From: Moellerella wisconsensis ATCC 35017
GTDB lineage: Bacteria > Pseudomonadota > Gammaproteobacteria > Enterobacterales > Enterobacteriaceae
Direction of reading: 5' to 3'
NCBI RefSeq assembly: GCF_001294465.1
Contig: NZ_LGAA01000007.1
Span: 1-64,000, forward strand
Length of the DNA: 64,000 nt
The position numbers and the translations under genes are program-made. Shown piece by piece: positions 31,761-40,543 of the stretch; within the stretch, counting starts at the first letter, position 1, and each line of letters opens with the position of its first letter. The notes under the pieces are model-generated. The model was not told the DNA's origin and did not search any database. It saw only the letters and a program-made list of their open reading frames with translations.

Positions 31761-32096
31761 TTAAGTCGCGATAAACCGATAAATTTGGCTTACCAGCATA
31801 AAAATACTCAATCGACTTATCAGTATGAATTGTTTGCGAATACGCTCACAGCGAAGCACAACATCTGGACGATGGTGACCATAATACAGGCGATGATTAA
31901 TATAACTGACTAATTTTAATTGTTTGGTTAGCGGGACTGTCAGTGTAAAAAATCGATTTCCATTAACGGAATGATAAAGCTGTGGGTCAGATTGGCGCAG
32001 AATAAATAGCAGTGCGCGAACCGATGAGAGATATCGTAGTATAGTGATAAGCAATAGGATAAAGAGTGCCCAAAATAAGATATTTGAACTGAACAT
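31761..32096 (-). CDS. uspB: Universal stress protein B
   Basis: A small inner-membrane protein of the stationary phase (RpoS-dependent in E. coli; mutants are ethanol-sensitive). The 111-residue sequence has N-terminal (about 6-24) and C-terminal (about 90-108) membrane helices. It has the family block RYLSSVRALLFILRQSDPQLY and CERIRKQFILIS. The length equals E. coli UspB (111). It is divergent from uspA and sits between pitA and uspA, the standard enterobacterial order. Confidence 0.93.
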   Translation of the reverse strand: MFSSNILFWALFILLLITILRYLSSVRALLFILRQSDPQLYHSVNGNRFFTLTVPLTKQLKLVSYINHRLYYGHHRPDVVLRCERIRKQFILISRLSIFMLVSQIYRFIAT

Positions 32097-32617
32097 GATA
32101 TCCTCCGTAAACCCTGACGATCACTGAGATTCAATCAATTCAACCACGCTATTATGTAACTACACTAGGATGATTGATGATATTATGAGCAAGATATTAT
32201 CTCTCTCAACCCAATTTGAACAGCGAATTGCATGATAATTGGTCTGGTTTAAAATTGATCCTGAGCATTTAGTTGGTGTTCACTTACAAATATAATTTCG
32301 TTGGTGTTACCGCAGTCGTTGAGCGCTTACAAATCAATCATATAGAGGGTAGATAGGCTGCGGGATTTATTTGTCTATTTAGGCTGATGAAGAAAAATAA
32401 TCAATATTCTGATTTTTATACTAAAATTATGTCAGGAAGCGAAAATTTAAGGTATGTTATTTAAGGTAAGGAAGATTGTATTGATATAACGTTAATCTGT
32501 GATCAATACGACACTCCATTATGATAATTAACAGGTATAGTATTCATTAGATACAGGATGTGGAGTATAAATATTCCTCCTCATCTAGATAATCAGCATT
32601 CGGAAGGAGTTTACTTT
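32097..32617. promoter_or_regulatory. uspB-uspA divergent promoter region
   Basis: A 521-base gap without a gene, holding the divergent promoters of uspB and uspA. ATCTGTGATCAATACGACAC near 32497-32516 half-resembles a CRP site (TGTGA kept, right arm poor). An AAGGAG ribosome site for uspA lies at 32603-32608. An in-frame ATG at 32558 would extend UspA by 20 atypical residues and was rejected as its start. Confidence 0.45.
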
Positions 32618-33052
32618 ATGGCTTACAAACATATTCTCGTCGCGGTCGATTTATCACCAGAAAGCCAAGTTTTGCTGGATAAAGCCGTCTCTATGGCAAA
32701 ACCGTACGGGGCCAAAGTATCCATGATCCATGTTGATGTGAATTATTCAGATTTGTATACCGGTTTGATTGATGTCAACTTGGGCGATATGCAGCAACGT
32801 ATCACTGATGAAACTCGTAATGCGTTAAAAAATCTTTCAGAAAATGCGGATTATGAAATTCAAGAAACGTTGAGTGGCAGTGGTGATTTAGGCCAGGTTC
32901 TAGTTGATGCTATCAAAAAATATAATATGGACTTAGTCGTGTGTGGCCATCATCAAGATTTTTGGAGTAAATTGATGTCATCAGCACGCCAACTTATTAA
33001 TACAGTTCATGTGGATATGCTGATCGTGCCATTAAAAGACGACGAAGAATAA
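32618..33052 (+). CDS. uspA: Universal stress protein A
   Basis: Cytoplasmic dimeric stress-endurance protein, induced on growth arrest. The 144-residue sequence begins [17 protein letters not shown] and has the Rossmann-like UspA fold with the C-terminal [20 protein letters not shown] block. E. coli UspA is also 144 residues and does not bind ATP. The start at 32618 follows an AAGGAG site by nine bases. A terminator follows the gene. Confidence 0.96.
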   Translation: MAYKHILVAVDLSPESQVLLDKAVSMAKPYGAKVSMIHVDVNYSDLYTGLIDVNLGDMQQRITDETRNALKNLSENADYEIQETLSGSGDLGQVLVDAIKKYNMDLVVCGHHQDFWSKLMSSARQLINTVHVDMLIVPLKDDEE

Positions 33053-33089
33053 TTTGATTTAACGTATTTGCAAAATTATTCGCTAAAAG

Positions 33090-33115
33090 TGCCTGCTTAT
33101 GCAGGCATTTTTTTT
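33090..33115 (+). terminator. Intrinsic terminator of uspA
   Basis: Stem TGCCTGC (33090-33096) with GCAGGCA (33101-33107), loop TTAT, followed by eight T. It lies 38 bases after the uspA stop. Confidence 0.93.
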
Positions 33116-33316
33116 GCTTAAAATATACATTCTTGAGCTTGAGATAGAATGGTTAAGAATTTTTTTTTGTCATTTTGTAAAAAAACTTCTTGAAGTATGA
33201 ATACAAATCGGTGATATATTCAATAGGCAAACCAATACAAATCTCACATTTCCCAACAATAATGATAAAGAGAAAGTGAGACACATCACATCAGTAATTT
33301 AAAAAAGGAAGTCAAT

Positions 33317-34657
33317 ATGACACCGGCTCTATCCTTATCGACATTTTTAGAATCAGTACAAAAACGTGATCCTCAGCAGCCTGAATTTTTACAAGCAGTG
33401 CGAGAAGTTTATTCCTCCCTATGGCCTTTTTTAGACAGAAATCCTAAATATCGCGAACAGGCGCTATTAGAACGCATGGTTGAACCTGAACGTGTGATTC
33501 AATTTCGAGTTTGTTGGGTTGATGACCATGGAAAAGTACAGGTTAACCGCGCATGGCGGGTGCAGTTCAGTTCTGCGATTGGGCCGTTTAAAGGTGGGAT
33601 GCGTTTTCATCCTTCGGTCAATTTATCGATTCTAAAATTTTTAGGATTTGAGCAAACGCTGAAAAATGCATTAACGACTTTGCCGATGGGTGGCGCTAAA
33701 GGGGGATCAGATTTTGACCCTAAAGGTAAAAGCCACGGTGAAGTCATGCGTTTTTGCCAAGCATTAATGACCGAGCTTTATCGCCATTTAGGCGCTGACA
33801 CCGATGTTCCTGCGGGAGATATTGGTGTCGGAGGCCGTGAAGTTGGCTTTATGGCGGGGATGATGAAAAAACTCTCCAATAACACATCTTGCGTTTTCAC
33901 GGGGAAAGGGTTGTCTTTTGGTGGTAGCTTAATCCGTCCTGAAGCGACAGGGTATGGTCTGATTTATTTTACTGATGCAATGCTAAAACGCCATGGATTA
34001 GGTTTTGACGGCATGCGTGTTGCCGTTTCTGGTTCGGGTAATGTGGCTCAGTATGCAATCGAGAAAAGCATGGCACTAGGCGCAAAAGTGGTGACTGCAT
34101 CAGATTCTAACGGCACAGTGGTCGATGATGAAGGCTTTACCGCAGAAAAATTAGCTCGCTTAGAAGAAATTAAAAATAATTATGGCCGTATTGCTGATTA
34201 CGCCAAAGAGTTTGGCCTTAAATATCTTGAAGGCCAGCAACCTTGGTGTGTGCCTGTTGATATCGCCTTGCCTTGTGCAACGCAAAATGAATTAGATTTA
34301 GACGCTGCTGAGCTACTGATAAAAAATGGTGTTAAAGCTGTGGCTGAAGGTGCAAATATGCCAACCACTATTCCAGCGACTGAACGTTTTATTGAGGCGG
34401 GCGTATTGTTTGCTCCGGGTAAAGCGGCAAATGCCGGCGGTGTTGCGACGTCTGGTCTTGAAATGGCGCAGAATGCAGCGCGCTTAAGCTGGAGATCAGA
34501 AGAAGTGGATACGCGTTTACATCATATTATGCTCGATATTCATACCCATTGTGTTGAATACGGTGGCGAGTCTAAGCAGACTAACTATGTACAGGGCGCG
34601 AATATTGCGGGCTTTGTTAAAGTGGCTGATGCGATGTTAGGCCAAGGTATTCTATAG
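33317..34657 (+). CDS. gdhA: NADP-specific glutamate dehydrogenase
   Basis: Reductively aminates 2-oxoglutarate to glutamate with NADPH when ammonia is plentiful. The 446-residue protein has the substrate and catalytic blocks GPFKGGMRFHPSVN and PMGGAKGGSDFDPKGK (catalytic lysine). It has the NADP fold VAVSGSGNVAQYAIEKS and the ending GANIAGFVKVADAM, and has the length of the E. coli enzyme (447). An AAGGAAG site precedes the ATG. It occupies the position that dtpB (yhiP) has in E. coli between uspA and rsmJ, a lineage-specific rearrangement. Confidence 0.96.
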   Translation: MTPALSLSTFLESVQKRDPQQPEFLQAVREVYSSLWPFLDRNPKYREQALLERMVEPERVIQFRVCWVDDHGKVQVNRAWRVQFSSAIGPFKGGMRFHPSVNLSILKFLGFEQTLKNALTTLPMGGAKGGSDFDPKGKSHGEVMRFCQALMTELYRHLGADTDVPAGDIGVGGREVGFMAGMMKKLSNNTSCVFTGKGLSFGGSLIRPEATGYGLIYFTDAMLKRHGLGFDGMRVAVSGSGNVAQYAIEKSMALGAKVVTASDSNGTVVDDEGFTAEKLARLEEIKNNYGRIADYAKEFGLKYLEGQQPWCVPVDIALPCATQNELDLDAAELLIKNGVKAVAEGANMPTTIPATERFIEAGVLFAPGKAANAGGVATSGLEMAQNAARLSWRSEEVDTRLHHIMLDIHTHCVEYGGESKQTNYVQGANIAGFVKVADAMLGQGIL

Positions 34658-34776
34658 CATTAACGTGTCTTTAGATTGAAAATACCAGCGAAAGGGCAAG
34701 ATAAAATAGATTATAAATCAACGGGGTAAAAATGATTTATTGAGTAACTTATTTTATAACACGCCCTTCGCTGTCA

Positions 34777-35526
34777 TTATTTAATGCATGGATAGATATC
34801 AAAACGATGACTTTTGGTGATAATTGCTGCCTCTGCCGCTTTGCCGTTTAATGGCTCTGCATAATCTGGACGTTTAACGACGACACGGCGTTTTGCGAGA
34901 TTGAGCGCAGGCTCAAGTAACGCATCCGCATCATTATCGGCACCAACAAGCGATTGAAAGACGCGCATTTCTTTTTTTACCAGCGCACTTTTTTGTCGAT
35001 GTGGATACATCGGGTCGAGATACACTACGTCAGGCGCGGGAGTTATTTCTAACAGCGCATCGATACTCGACGCATGTATTAGTGTCATGCGTTGCTTTAA
35101 CCAATCACCAATTTCTGCATCAGCATAACCGCGTTGTAAGCCATCATCGAGAAGTGCGGCGACTACAGGATGACGCTCAAGCATTCTCACTTCGCAGCCC
35201 AAAGCCGCTAATACAAAGGCATCTCGGCCTAATCCCGCAGTTGCATCTACGACGCTGGGAATAAAACCTTTCTTGATACCTACTGCTTTGGCGACAGCCT
35301 CACCGCGTCCACCGCCAAATTTTCGGCGATGCGACATCGCTCCAGAGACAAAATCGACAAAAATCCCACCAAGTTTTGGCTCATCCATTTTGCGGAGTTG
35401 TAAATTTTCAGTGGTTAAAACCAATGCCATCAATGCGGCGGGGTCATGGATTAGCTGCCATTTTTCAGCTAAAGCGGATAAGGTGCCGTGATCGGCACCC
35501 TCTTCACAGATCAACTGGATCTTCAT
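34777..35526 (-). CDS. rsmJ: 16S rRNA (guanine-1516-N2)-methyltransferase
   Basis: Methylates G1516 of 16S rRNA using AdoMet. The sequence of about 249 residues has the AdoMet motif [19 protein letters not shown] and the catalytic LDPMYP motif, with [15 protein letters not shown] upstream. The start at 35526 matches the E. coli N-terminus and lies four bases after the prlC stop. A second ATG at 35538 overlaps the prlC end and would add four residues. It is cotranscribed with prlC, as in E. coli. Confidence 0.94.
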   Translation of the reverse strand: MKIQLICEEGADHGTLSALAEKWQLIHDPAALMALVLTTENLQLRKMDEPKLGGIFVDFVSGAMSHRRKFGGGRGEAVAKAVGIKKGFIPSVVDATAGLGRDAFVLAALGCEVRMLERHPVVAALLDDGLQRGYADAEIGDWLKQRMTLIHASSIDALLEITPAPDVVYLDPMYPHRQKSALVKKEMRVFQSLVGADNDADALLEPALNLAKRRVVVKRPDYAEPLNGKAAEAAIITKSHRFDIYPCIK

Positions 35527-35530
35527 TGGA

Positions 35531-37573
35531 TCAGCCATTAATACCGTAACTCTTCAACATGGCATCTAACTCAGGTTTACGGCCGCGGAAGCGTTCAAAC
35601 AGCACCATCGGTTCTTCTGAGCCACCACGGCTAAGGATATTATCTAAGAATGACTGCCCAGTTTGGCGATTAAAAATGCCTTCTTCAGCGAAACGAGAAT
35701 AGGCATCAGCGGCCAATACATCTGCCCATAAATAGCTATAGTAACCGGCAGAATAACCGCCAGCAAAAATATGGCTGAAGGCATGTGGGAAGCGGCTCCA
35801 TTCTGGTGATGGAACTACAGAGACTGCACGTTTAACCGCTTGCAGTGTCGACATTACTTGCCCGCCTTTGCTTGGGTCAAACTCAGCATGTAAGCGGAAA
35901 TCAAACAGACCAAATTCCAGTTGTCTCAATACAAACATGGCAGATTGATAGTTTTTTGCCGCTAACATGCTATCGAGCATTTCTTGCGGTAAAGGCTCAC
36001 CCGTTTCATAATGGCCGGAGATAAACTCTAGCGCTTCAGGCTCCCAGCACCAGTTTTCCATAAACTGGCTAGGTAATTCTACAGCATCCCATGGTACCCC
36101 ATTGATACCCGCGACATCGGCGACATCGATTTGAGTCAGCATATGATGCAAACCGTGGCCGAACTCATGGAATAACGTGGTAACTTCATTATGAGTAAAT
36201 AGCGCAGGTTTATCGCCGAGAGGTTTGTTAAAGTTGCAAGTGAGGTAAGCGACAGGATTTTGCAGCTTACCATCTTGATGGCGCATTCTGCCTGCACAGT
36301 CATCCATCCATGCGCCGCCGCGTTTATTCTCGCGTGCATATAAATCGAGATAGAAACTACCGCGCAAGGTATTGCTTTCATCATATAGCTCAAAGAAACG
36401 TACATCAGGATGCCAGGTCTCGACATCTTTACGCTCTTTTGCGGTTAATCCATAGATGCGGTGAACCACTTCAAACAGCCCTTCAATCACTCGTTGCTCT
36501 GGGAAATAGGGACGCAGTTGCTCATCACTTAATGAAAATTTATGCTGCTTCTGTTTTTCGCTATAGTATGCAATATCCCAAGATTCGAGTTTTTCTACTC
36601 CATAATGGGTTTTAGCGAACTCGGTTAGCTCAGCAACTTCTTGCTCGCCTTGCGTATGTGCACGTTTCGCCAGATCATTCAAAAAGTCCAGCACTTGCTC
36701 CGGTGATTGAGCCATCTTAGTGGCTAGAGATTTTTCAGCGTAATTAGTAAATCCGAGCAATTGAGCTAGTTCATGACGTAAAGCTAACAGTTCATCCATA
36801 ATTTCACTGTTATCCCATTTACCGGCATTAGGCCCTTGATCTGACGCTCGGGTGCTGTATGCATAGCTCATTTCACGACGCAATTCGCTATTATCTGCAT
36901 AGGTCATAACAGGTAAATAACTTGGCATATCTAAGGTTAATAAATAGCCTTCTTCGCCTTTTGCTGCCGCCATTTCTTTCGCTGCGGCAATTGCACTTTC
37001 TGGCATACCTGCAAGTTCTTGCTCATCTTTGACCAATTTTGACCAGCCCATGGTGGCATCCAGTACATTGTTGCCATACTTAGAGCTTAGTTCAGAGAGG
37101 CGAGCGACTATCTCACCATAACGTTGCTGCTTCTCTACTGGCAGACCGATACCTGACAGTTCAAAATCGCGCAGAGTATTTTCTATCGATTTTTTCTGTG
37201 GTTGTGTTAAATGAGCAAATGAATCACTTTCTTTCAATGATTTATAGGCTTGATAAAGATCTTTATTTTGACCTAACCATGTACTGAATTCAGACAGTAA
37301 CGGCAGGCTTTTCTCGTATTCAGCACGTAGTTCGGCACTATTTTTAACCGAATGGAGATGACCGACAGGTGACCATACCCGAGACAGTTTATCGCTGGCT
37401 TCTTCTAGTGGCTGGCATAGATTATCCCAAGTATATTGATCATTCTTAGACAGAATATTTTCAACCGTTTGACGATAGTCGGCTAAAACTTGCTCTACCG
37501 CGGGAACGACATGTTGTGGCTCAATCGCAGAAAAAAGAGGGAGAATGGCGTTGCTTAATAATGGGTTTGTCAT
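35531..37573 (-). CDS. prlC: Oligopeptidase A
   Basis: M3-family zinc metallopeptidase of the cytosol that degrades small peptides and cleaved signal peptides. The 680-residue protein has the zinc motif HEFGHGLHH (about residues 469-477) and the downstream Glu-containing block [14 protein letters not shown], both standard for thimet-type peptidases. The length equals E. coli PrlC (680). It forms a two-gene unit with rsmJ and is divergent from the small frame and selC upstream. Confidence 0.96.
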   Translation of the reverse strand: MTNPLLSNAILPLFSAIEPQHVVPAVEQVLADYRQTVENILSKNDQYTWDNLCQPLEEASDKLSRVWSPVGHLHSVKNSAELRAEYEKSLPLLSEFSTWLGQNKDLYQAYKSLKESDSFAHLTQPQKKSIENTLRDFELSGIGLPVEKQQRYGEIVARLSELSSKYGNNVLDATMGWSKLVKDEQELAGMPESAIAAAKEMAAAKGEEGYLLTLDMPSYLPVMTYADNSELRREMSYAYSTRASDQGPNAGKWDNSEIMDELLALRHELAQLLGFTNYAEKSLATKMAQSPEQVLDFLNDLAKRAHTQGEQEVAELTEFAKTHYGVEKLESWDIAYYSEKQKQHKFSLSDEQLRPYFPEQRVIEGLFEVVHRIYGLTAKERKDVETWHPDVRFFELYDESNTLRGSFYLDLYARENKRGGAWMDDCAGRMRHQDGKLQNPVAYLTCNFNKPLGDKPALFTHNEVTTLFHEFGHGLHHMLTQIDVADVAGINGVPWDAVELPSQFMENWCWEPEALEFISGHYETGEPLPQEMLDSMLAAKNYQSAMFVLRQLEFGLFDFRLHAEFDPSKGGQVMSTLQAVKRAVSVVPSPEWSRFPHAFSHIFAGGYSAGYYSYLWADVLAADAYSRFAEEGIFNRQTGQSFLDNILSRGGSEEPMVLFERFRGRKPELDAMLKSYGING

Positions 37574-37748
37574 ATAAACATCCTGTGATTGATGGCTATA
37601 CCGCCTTCAGGCCATATAGACGAATTCATTTTATTGATATTTCATACTAGACAACGGGTACTTTGATTACTTATCGCTATCGCCTTGACAATAGCAAAAG
37701 ATAGGCCCGAATTGTAAGCATCATAAAACTATAATGGGGGCATAAAAT

Positions 37749-37841
37749 ATGACTTCAATGTCAGCATACTGTATTTTTGCCACGTCTATTTCGTTATTAA
37801 TGGCATTAATTGGCGTGATAAGGGTTCAGAAGCGTAATTAA
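37749..37841 (+). CDS. Possible 30-residue single-helix membrane peptide
   Basis: An ATG with GGGGG eight bases upstream opens a 30-codon frame ending in TAA. The peptide has one hydrophobic stretch (about residues 7-24, CIFATSISLLMALIGVI) and a basic tail (RVQKRN), the layout of small bacterial membrane proteins. It lies between prlC and selC, and no homologue is recognised. A TATAAT at 37730-37735 is so near the start that, if used, it would leave almost no leader; TTGACA at 37685 is an alternative element. It could still be a chance frame. Confidence 0.45.
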   Translation: MTSMSAYCIFATSISLLMALIGVIRVQKRN

Positions 37842-37884
37842 TCAAGGTATAATCATACCCGTATTATCCTCCAATTTCTGAAAA

Positions 37885-37979
37885 GGAAGATCATCGTCCC
37901 TGGTGGGGCGGCTGGACTTCAAATCCAGTTGGGGCCGCCAGCGGTCCCGGGCAGGTTCGACTCCTGTGATCTTCCGCCA
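37885..37979 (+). tRNA. selC: tRNA-Sec (UCA), selenocysteine tRNA
   Basis: A 95-nt tRNA with encoded CCA end. The acceptor stem GGAAGATC pairs with GATCTTCC (8 bp, the long Sec type). The anticodon TCA is at 37919-37921 in the loop CTTCAAA. The long variable arm (GGGGCCGCCAGCGGTCCCGG) and GTTCGA loop are present. It is nearly identical to E. coli selC and allows UGA to be read as selenocysteine with SelA, SelB and SECIS. selC is a well-known integration site for islands, and an accessory region follows directly. Confidence 0.98.
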
Positions 37980-38100
37980 CTCAAGTTCAATACAACTCCA
38001 CAAAACTCAACTAATCCCTTATAACCAGCGATTAAGCCATTTTCAATTCAACGGATATCAACTCAGCTCAACCGCAATCAATGTATTGTGCACAACTAAA

Positions 38101-38303
38101 TCAGGATACTTTTCTGAAGGAATTTCTTTCGTACTCAACTGACAATGGCCCATTATTTACAGTATGAAGCCTTTCTAAGTTGCAATAACGCATATACATG
38201 ATGACATCCTCTTTCATCTTTTTCCGAGTGAAATGTACGATTTTTTAGTCGCCAATCGTATTTCAAACTACCAAAAAATGTTCAATAACGGTGTTATCTC
38301 AAC
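38101..38303 (-). pseudogene. Decayed 3' end of an IS3-family transposase
   Basis: Read on the minus strand, broken frames give DNTVIEHF, then GSLKYDW after a one-base shift. Then in a third frame come MKEDVIMYMRYCNLERLHT and VEYERNSFRKVS, ending at a stop at 38101. This order matches the end of the IS3-family DDE transposase catalytic domain (the DN..E region and MRYYNLxRLHT block). At least two frameshifts and no upstream part mean it is a dead remnant. No inverted-repeat ends were found. It lies about 120 bases after selC, at the edge of the accessory module. Confidence 0.72.
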
Positions 38304-38591
38304 CTGCTTCTGCATCAACCTGCTTGCCCTAATATCATAATTTGTCTTAATTAAAGGCGGATTATCGGGGCGAAATACTAAAGCTAAGCGAGCTCGCACG
38401 GGGACTGTGAATGGTATTGATGGCGACATCAAATTGAATAAGGGATTGTGGGTGATGACACAAAAAAGGCCGAGCATGTTTCTGGGAGATAATACATTTA
38501 GTCGTATAAATAAGTGGAAGTTTGATTTAATCATTGAAAATTTGACTTAAGTGTAAACTAATCGTTCCTCGGTTATGGATGAGGATAGATT
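38304..38591. other. Gap between IS remnant and PAAR gene
   Basis: No supported gene. A minus-strand frame of 88 codons (38268-38534) overlaps the IS remnant and shows no recognisable domain or ribosome site. The promoter of the T6SS module presumably lies here; TTGACTTAAGTGTAAACTAATC near 38540 is a weak candidate. Confidence 0.4.
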
Positions 38592-38990
38592 ATGGCAATA
38601 GGATATTTTTTACGGGTTGGTGATAGAACCACTTGTGGAGGACAAATATTAACGGGAAACAATACCATGCAATGGTACGGTGTTGCTGGTGCTCGTGAAA
38701 GCGATATGGTCAGTTGTGGCAAACATTCTGGTCCCTTTTATATTATCGGTGGCTGTAATAGTGTTTGGGATGAAGGGCGAAAAGTAGCGGGTACGCTTGA
38801 AAGTATGAGCTCCTGCCCTTGTCATGCACGATTTATTAACTCCATTCATGATTGCTATAGTGATGAAAGTGGGTCAGCCTCCCCAGAAACAGCTTCAACT
38901 ATCCCTCCCGTGATAACCAATAAAATCTGTATTAGTTGTTTAATGAAAGCCGCTGAATCAGGCCAAATGCTTGTTGTTCGAGAAGGATAA
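38592..38990 (+). CDS. PAAR-domain protein, type VI secretion spike tip
   Basis: PAAR proteins cap the VgrG spike of the T6SS and recruit effectors. The 132-residue sequence begins MAIGYFLRVGDRTTCGGQIL and has GPFYIIGGCNSVWDEGRKVAGTLES, matching PAAR motifs with the Gly-rich beta turns. A Cys/His-rich part (CPCHARF) may bind zinc, and a C-terminal tail has a second Cys motif (CISC, about residue 117). There is no toxin domain, so it is a short PAAR adaptor. It is first in a plus-strand module, six bases before the DUF4123 gene. No vgrG is nearby, so it must rely on a T6SS elsewhere. Confidence 0.85.
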   Translation: MAIGYFLRVGDRTTCGGQILTGNNTMQWYGVAGARESDMVSCGKHSGPFYIIGGCNSVWDEGRKVAGTLESMSSCPCHARFINSIHDCYSDESGSASPETASTIPPVITNKICISCLMKAAESGQMLVVREG

Positions 38991-38996
38991 TAATAA

Positions 38997-39497
38997 ATGC
39001 ATAATCCGCATCCTATTTTTAATTATTTTGAACGTTATCCTGATGCAAAGCATTATTGTTTGACCTGTGGTTTACAGTATGAGCGCCACTTTGATAAAGA
39101 ACTTCAGAGTCGTTATGGAGCCGTAAGTTCACTCTTTAAACAACGTCCAGATTCGGAAATCGTATGGGCGGGTCCGTGGTTAATTGACGTGTCCAAACGA
39201 AGTGATTTACTTGCAGATTTAATTCAATTAGAAACTGAATCGCCGGCACTATCATGGCTAGTCAGTGACTCATCAATTGAGAAATTGGCGACTCACTTCT
39301 CTGAACGGCTTAATGTGAGCTTACCCGATGGCAAAACAGCCTTATTTCGGTTTTATGATCCTCGGGTGATTCACAATATTCCTCAAGTTCTGACATACGA
39401 ACAATTCCATGAAATAACCACGCCGCTCATTGGATGGTATTACCGTTTTGAAGGACGATTTTATGCATTACAAGGAGGTGGGTTAAATGCAGTTTAG
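38997..39497 (+). CDS. DUF4123 family T6SS adaptor (Tap-1/TEC type)
   Basis: DUF4123 proteins act as chaperones that load a specific effector onto the VgrG/PAAR spike. The 166-residue protein shows the family pattern: HYCLTCGLQY and YGAVSSLFKQRPDSEIVWAGPWLIDVS near the start, then LSWLVSDSSIEKLATHFSERLNVSLPDGKTALFRFYDPRVI in the middle. The C-terminal part is YYRFEGRFYAL. It follows the PAAR gene by six bases and overlaps the next gene by 11, showing coupled translation in the cassette. Confidence 0.82.
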   Translation: MHNPHPIFNYFERYPDAKHYCLTCGLQYERHFDKELQSRYGAVSSLFKQRPDSEIVWAGPWLIDVSKRSDLLADLIQLETESPALSWLVSDSSIEKLATHFSERLNVSLPDGKTALFRFYDPRVIHNIPQVLTYEQFHEITTPLIGWYYRFEGRFYALQGGGLNAV

Positions 39498-39825
39498 CGA
39501 AGAACAATTAAAGAAAATTCAAAGTATTGAACAGAGTGATTATGTGACTCGAGTGAGTGCTGATTTTTATCTACATCATTTGGATAAGCTCCAGAACCTC
39601 GAAACATTGAATAAACGTTTAGGATCCGCATTTCAATATGTTATCTCCCTCGGTTTCACTCAAGAACCGTTAATTCGGTCATTTTTATTTTACGAAGCTT
39701 GTTGCCCCGGCTTTCATTTAAAGCCAGAAATTAGAAATATGCTTGAGGAAAAAAATCGCGTGCCAGAGCAGCAGTATCAAGATTTTTTACGGATAGCCAT
39801 GAAATTGATTGAATGGAGAACTTAG
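39487..39825 (+). CDS. Small T6SS-module protein of unknown function
   Basis: A 112-residue, probably soluble and helical protein with no recognised domain and no signal peptide. Its start overlaps the DUF4123 gene by 11 bases after an AAGGAGGTG ribosome site. The effector starts one base after its stop. A damaged second copy of this gene lies at 41974-42204, so it is a recurring part of the cassette, perhaps an effector-specific chaperone or adaptor subunit. That role is inferred from position only. Confidence 0.75.
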   Translation: MQFSEEQLKKIQSIEQSDYVTRVSADFYLHHLDKLQNLETLNKRLGSAFQYVISLGFTQEPLIRSFLFYEACCPGFHLKPEIRNMLEEKNRVPEQQYQDFLRIAMKLIEWRT

Positions 39826-39826
39826 C

Positions 39827-40534
39827 ATGCCAATTCCATTAATAGTTGCAGGTGCAGGATTAATGACTCTGGGTGGTCTAGCCGCAGTGACACAAGAGGC
39901 CTCAAAAATCGGTTTTCCCTCATCGTCAGGCAGTGGCGATGATGAATGGGGAGAGACAAGTTACGGTGATAGAATTCGTGAGTATGAAAGTATTGCCATT
40001 GGTGGAATTGATGACGAAGATTCTGATGATAAGCGTAGAGGCAGCCAAGGAGCAGCTACAGGCGCTGTGGCAGGTTCATCAGCAGGAGTAGCCGCAATTG
40101 AAGCGAGTAAAGGGTGTAAGAAGTGCACGGCAATTGGATTAGTTGGACCACATAAACAATTTGTCGATAGTTGGTCCATAATCTCAATTAATTATCAACA
40201 ACGTATTTGCTCAACGACTTTAGGCCTAGAGGGGACTCGGACATATATAAATGAATATAAATGTTTAGATGTCGCTTTTGATGGATGGAGAGAGACTGAA
40301 TGTTTGTTTCTAGAGGCTAAAGGAAAGTACGACCAATTTTTTAAAGGAGATGGGGAACCTTGGTATGATGGTGTAGAAGATACGTTTAACCAAGGGACTC
40401 GACATCAATTCGTGATGGAATCATTAGAAAATATTCCTTATTGTCACTGGCATTTTCTGCAACCAAAAAGTGCTAGTTATTTTAAACAGAAATTTGCGAA
40501 ATATACAAATCTCAAAGTGTTTCACACACCTTAA
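39827..40534 (+). CDS. T6SS cargo effector with Tox-REase-5-like nuclease domain
   Basis: A 235-residue predicted toxin. The N-terminus has a hydrophobic segment (about residues 3-20, PIPLIVAGAGLMTLGGLAAV). An acidic Gly/Ser linker follows (about 34-68), then a Gly/Ala-rich stretch (about 73-92). The C-terminal domain (about 97-235) looks like restriction-endonuclease-fold toxin 5: Asp152 in AFDGW, and Glu163 and Lys165 in LEAKGKYDQF, form a D...ExK nuclease site. The ATG at 39827 has GGAG upstream; a TTG six codons before is possible. Expected to cut DNA in rival cells. Followed by two immunity genes. Confidence 0.75.
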   Translation: MPIPLIVAGAGLMTLGGLAAVTQEASKIGFPSSSGSGDDEWGETSYGDRIREYESIAIGGIDDEDSDDKRRGSQGAATGAVAGSSAGVAAIEASKGCKKCTAIGLVGPHKQFVDSWSIISINYQQRICSTTLGLEGTRTYINEYKCLDVAFDGWRETECLFLEAKGKYDQFFKGDGEPWYDGVEDTFNQGTRHQFVMESLENIPYCHWHFLQPKSASYFKQKFAKYTNLKVFHTP

Positions 40535-40543
40535 GGACTAATT

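Noticed and set aside
38268-38534. 88-codon minus-strand frame between selC and the PAAR gene
   Set aside because: It overlaps the IS3 remnant, shows no family motif, and has no plausible ribosome site.
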